From Ophiosphaerella korrae (Eukaryota > Ascomycota > Dothideomycetes > Pleosporales > Phaeosphaeriaceae): a stretch of 57,514 nucleotides of DNA. This document shows positions 54,616-57,514 of the stretch, piece after piece. The position numbers and the translations under genes were made by a program. A model generated the notes under the pieces. That model saw only the letters and a program-made list of their open reading frames with translations, ran no database searches and was not told the origin of the DNA. How positions within the stretch are numbered: the first letter of the stretch is position 1; each line of letters begins with the position of its first letter. The stretch is taken from positions 1-57,514 of the forward strand of contig JALNQF010000260.1 in NCBI GenBank assembly GCA_028456385.1, given 5' to 3'.

Positions 54616-55491
54616 GGCGGATGGGGCGGCGTGGAGTTGGTACGTTACTTCCTTCCTCACGAATTAGAGTGGATGGACAAGGAGGCTTGGAGAATGTGCG
54701 AGCGCAGCCGGCGAGATGGAAAAATCCCACAAGCAAAATCCCAAGCGAGAAAATTTCAGGAAAAAAAAAAAAAAAGAAAAAAAGGCAGGTATAACATGCC
54801 GTGCGGACGACACTATCCATCGCACCGTAGAAGAAAATTATACCCCGTTACGGGCCTTGAACGTGTATCAAGATGTTCACACACGCTATCCCCAACGCAA
54901 GCCGCTAGACTCATTTCCCATAGCTCCAGCGCTCCAGCAAGTCGAAATCACGCATCTTGTTGTGCGCCGCTTTCATTCGCACCGGTATCCCATCTACATT
55001 ATCCGCCCCGTCGAATGCGCAAAGCGACCAACGTGCCTTTGGTCTCTAATGTCAATTCACCTACTTCCCTCGCATAGTCCACGCCATGGCTCACACGTCG
55101 ACACGCCGAAGCAAGAAAAAGGCACTAGGCGAAGGCGCCGACCAACTGGGAAAGGCCAGCACGACAATCTTTCAGCGTAGTTCCATCCGCTCTCTTAGTC
55201 AGCCCAAGAACCTGCTTTCGGAATACTCGTCATATCACACCGACGAAAGACAAGATAAAAAGTATTATTGTCGCAACAAAGCGTGCCGCCCGCGGCTATT
55301 CTACATAAGTATCTAGTCCATAAGTCTCCCAATCTATTTTGCCCATCTCAATCCTCTATTCTAAACCAGCCGATAATGAATATATATGCTTTTTTCCCAT
55401 CTAATCCTTTTTCCATGCAATTATCGTATTCCTTTTCTTTTACAAACGCAATAGTAGTACAACAGTAATGCTTTTTTCGGCTGGGGCTTGT
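54616..55491. other. Intergenic between convergent genes
   Basis: Carries an A-rich run near 54,760-54,785. Open frames here (for example 54631-55316 plus) have no family match and probably arise by chance. Holds the 3' regions of the E1 beta gene and of the MFS transporter. Confidence 0.4.
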
Positions 55492-57004
55492 TCACCGCCA
55501 CAGCCCCAAGCCATCCTTCTTGCGAATCATGACATGCATGACAACATAGACGCCCACACCAACACCCAACATGCCGGAAATAACGCCAAAGCCTATGAGA
55601 TACTTGGGCGCATCTTTGGCGGGGAACAAATACGCACCATAAATCTGGGACAAATTACCCATAGAATTGACTAGCGCCAGCGCAATAGCGCGGACCTCGG
55701 GCCTCATACTGCCAAACGAAGCACTGGCAAAGGACAGAGCAACAGCGTTAGAAGCCCAGAGACCTGCGGCCATGAGGACGAGCAGGGCGTAGCGGGCTTT
55801 GAAGTCGTAGATGGCGCACACGAGGATGGAGGTAAGGAGCGAGAAGGAGAGCCACGAGGCGATGACGAGGCCGCGGTGGTTGGAGATGGAATCAGCGAAG
55901 TAGGTGGTGGCCGCGGTGCAGACGAAGGCAGCGGCATAGATGGGGGTAGTCATGTATTGCGCTTGCACGGTGGAGGTGTAGCCTAAGCCGTTGACGAGGG
56001 TGGGGTAGAAGTAGGAGAGGGTGGAGGAGCCGACAATGACCTGGGATGTTAGACGGGTAAAGGGGGTGTGTGGGGTTGGCGTACCATGTAGCCTAGGATG
56101 AATCCAATGGTTCGCTTGTCCATGATGGCGAGCTTGAAGGATTGCGCTTTGCCGAGGCGCTTGTCGCCTTCGATGTGTGTTTTCACGCCGCCGTCTTGGA
56201 GACGGGCGACGGCGATGGCGCGCTCGCGCCCGGTGAGGCGGGTGCTGTTGGCGGGGAAGTCGAGGAGGATAAAGGAGGCGCACACGGCCCATGCAATGGT
56301 AGCTAGGCCCTCGATGAGAAAGAGCCACCGCCAGCCTCGGAGGCCAGCGGTTCCTTCCATACCTCCAGTGATGGCGCCTGCCAAGAGTCCACCGAAGGCT
56401 CCAGATAGGATGGCGGCGGATATGTAAATGCCGAAGCGCTTGGACTGTTCCTCTTTCCTGTACCATGAACTGATGAGGAGAAGGATGCCAGGAGCAAAGC
56501 CAGCCTCGAAGGCGCCGACCAAGATTCGCAGGGCAACGAGGTGGGTGAAGTGCTGGACGACAGCCATGACACAGGTGAGGGCACCCCAGATAGCCATAAT
56601 GATGGGCAAGTACACGGAGGGCCGGATGCGCACGAGCAGCATGTTGGAGGGCGGCTCGAAGACGACATAGGTCACGAAGAAGACGACCAGTGCGGTCGAG
56701 TACTGGTTGGAGGTGAGTTGCAGGTCGGTGGCCATGCCGGCAATTTTGGCATTGCCAATGCTGAGCCATGTTAACAGACGCTAATGCGGTAGGCAGTGCA
56801 GCAAGCATACTTGGTGCGGTCCATGTAGGACAGCAGGTACATGAGCCATATGGTGGGCAGCAGAAAAAGGTCGATTTTCCTGACGAGGGCCTGCTCTTCC
56901 TCGGGCGTCCATTCCAGCTCGTCGGGCAGGTCGAGCTGATTGGCGGTGTTCACATGCACGCCCTTGCCGCCATGTGCCGACGGCGATGGTGGCGTCGGTG
57001 ACAT
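55492..57004 (-). CDS. MFS transporter, allantoate permease (Dal5-like) family
   Basis: Exons 57004-56811, 56760-56085 and 56040-55492 join in phase (introns of 50 and 44 bp) to 472 residues. The signature LLPTIWLMYLLSYMDRTNIGNAKIAGM spans the first splice and opens the anion:cation symporter family of the major facilitator superfamily. Later segments include FEPPSNMLLVRIRPSVYLP, LVGAFEAGFAPGILLLISSWY, WRWLFLIEGL and ALALVNSMGNLSQIYGAYLFP. About twelve hydrophobic segments are present. Members import small organic anions such as allantoate, nicotinate, pantothenate or dipeptides across the plasma membrane; the substrate here is unknown. Start chosen at MSPTPPSP, 40-50 residues before the first helix. 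It is intact. Confidence 0.9.
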
Positions 57005-57514
57005 GCTTCTAGAAACAGGGGGCTCAGAAGCGAATGGCTGACGGCGACCCAAACAAACTGACGCAAATGGCAAATCGAAGGCTCCTGACGATGATGGCCC
57101 AGCTGCAACGGCCACGCGCGGGAGCTCGCAGCTTTAAACAAACGGTTGATTTGGCTCGTCTGGTCCTGGCTTCGCGATGAATAGGCCATTCTGGTGAAGA
57201 CCGAGTAAGGGCCGTCCCAAAATGACCGATCCTTCTCCTGCTCTCCTCGTGCGTGCTTGGCTCTGCTAGCCCTACCCGGATCCAGGCTGCATGTCATCTA
57301 ACCATGGGTTTGCCAAGGATGCCATGGGCCTAACCAAGAAGAGGCACCGAAATACAGCCGACGTTCAGCCCATGGTTAGGCCGAATTTTCCCATGGTTAG
57401 GCCGAGTTTTCCCATGGTTAAGCAGAGTTTTCTTATAGTTATTTCTCGTAAAATCACGTTCTAAACACAATGGCCAGCTTAGATACTGCATTTGGCCTGT
57501 TCAACCCTTTCGCT
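57005..57514. other. Right edge, with 21-bp tandem repeats
   Basis: Upstream region of the MFS gene, then a repeat cluster. No gene recognised before the window ends. Confidence 0.45.
57369..57431 (+). repeat. Three tandem 21-bp units (CCCATGGTTAGGCCGARTTT)
   Basis: Units at 57369-57389, 57390-57410 and 57411-57431 share CCCATGGTTARGCMGARTTT; the third has two changes. A weaker fourth unit may follow. About 40 bp to the left, CCATGGGCCTAACCA (from 57322) contains the same word inverted, so the cluster has both direct and inverted copies. Confidence 0.9.

Overview
The window reads as a filamentous ascomycete chromosome (Pezizomycotina; a dothideomycete of the Pleosporales type is my inference, not shown). 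Genes have short 45-110 bp introns with GTRAGT-like donors, CTAAC/CTGAC branch sites and YAG acceptors. Several families are fungus-specific: PTH11-like rhodopsin-fold receptors, C2H2/ankyrin proteins and DUF7580-type proteins. The left 8 kb is an AT-rich block with the marks of repeat-induced point mutation (RIP). Coordinates come from hand splicing; where I state that phases close, I checked exon lengths against reading frame.

Layout. 1-7.96 kb: three nested Ty3/gypsy elements of one family with 428-430 bp LTRs, wrecked by C-to-T change. 8.4-15.6 kb: a mostly broken set, namely a rhodopsin-fold receptor pseudogene, an intact Erg6-like sterol methyltransferase, a P450 pseudogene, an Erg26-like dehydrogenase pseudogene and a frameshifted P-loop protein. 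17.1-23.1 kb: an intact head-to-head pair, a 1029-aa C2H2/ankyrin protein ending in a TIR-like domain and a 588-aa HeLo-like/DUF7580 protein, with the same short repeat at each outer end. 23.5-29.9 kb: a PD-(D/E)XK-like gene with one frameshift, then fragments of a protein kinase, an unknown gene and an APH kinase. 30.7-39.7 kb: a 143-bp MITE, an F-box-like gene, a secreted BNR-repeat protein, a secreted tannase/feruloyl esterase and a PTH11-like receptor. 40.6-43.1 kb: a Crypton-like recombinase relic and a broken membrane protein gene. 44.5-49.3 kb: a segment bounded by inverted repeat copies, holding a broken STAND/C2H2 gene, a subtilisin-like protease gene and, convergent to it, a gasdermin-like gene. 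50.3-57.0 kb: ordinary housekeeping genes (CNNM/Mam3-type protein, branched-chain E1 beta, MFS transporter), all intact.

How the genes fit together. The most interesting locus is 47.05-48.90 kb. A subtilisin-like protease and a 254-codon protein resembling the fungal gasdermins RCD-1/HET-Q1 face each other 118 bp apart, as in known gasdermin/protease cell-death pairs. Both carry a single-base lesion: an in-frame TAG in the protease and GTG where the gasdermin's start codon is expected. It therefore looks like a silenced allorecognition or cell-death locus. The TIR/HeLo pair at 17-23 kb has the parts of a second, apparently intact, immune-like module. The Erg6/P450/Erg26 remnants look like a decayed sterol- or triterpenoid-tailoring cluster next to the transposon block.
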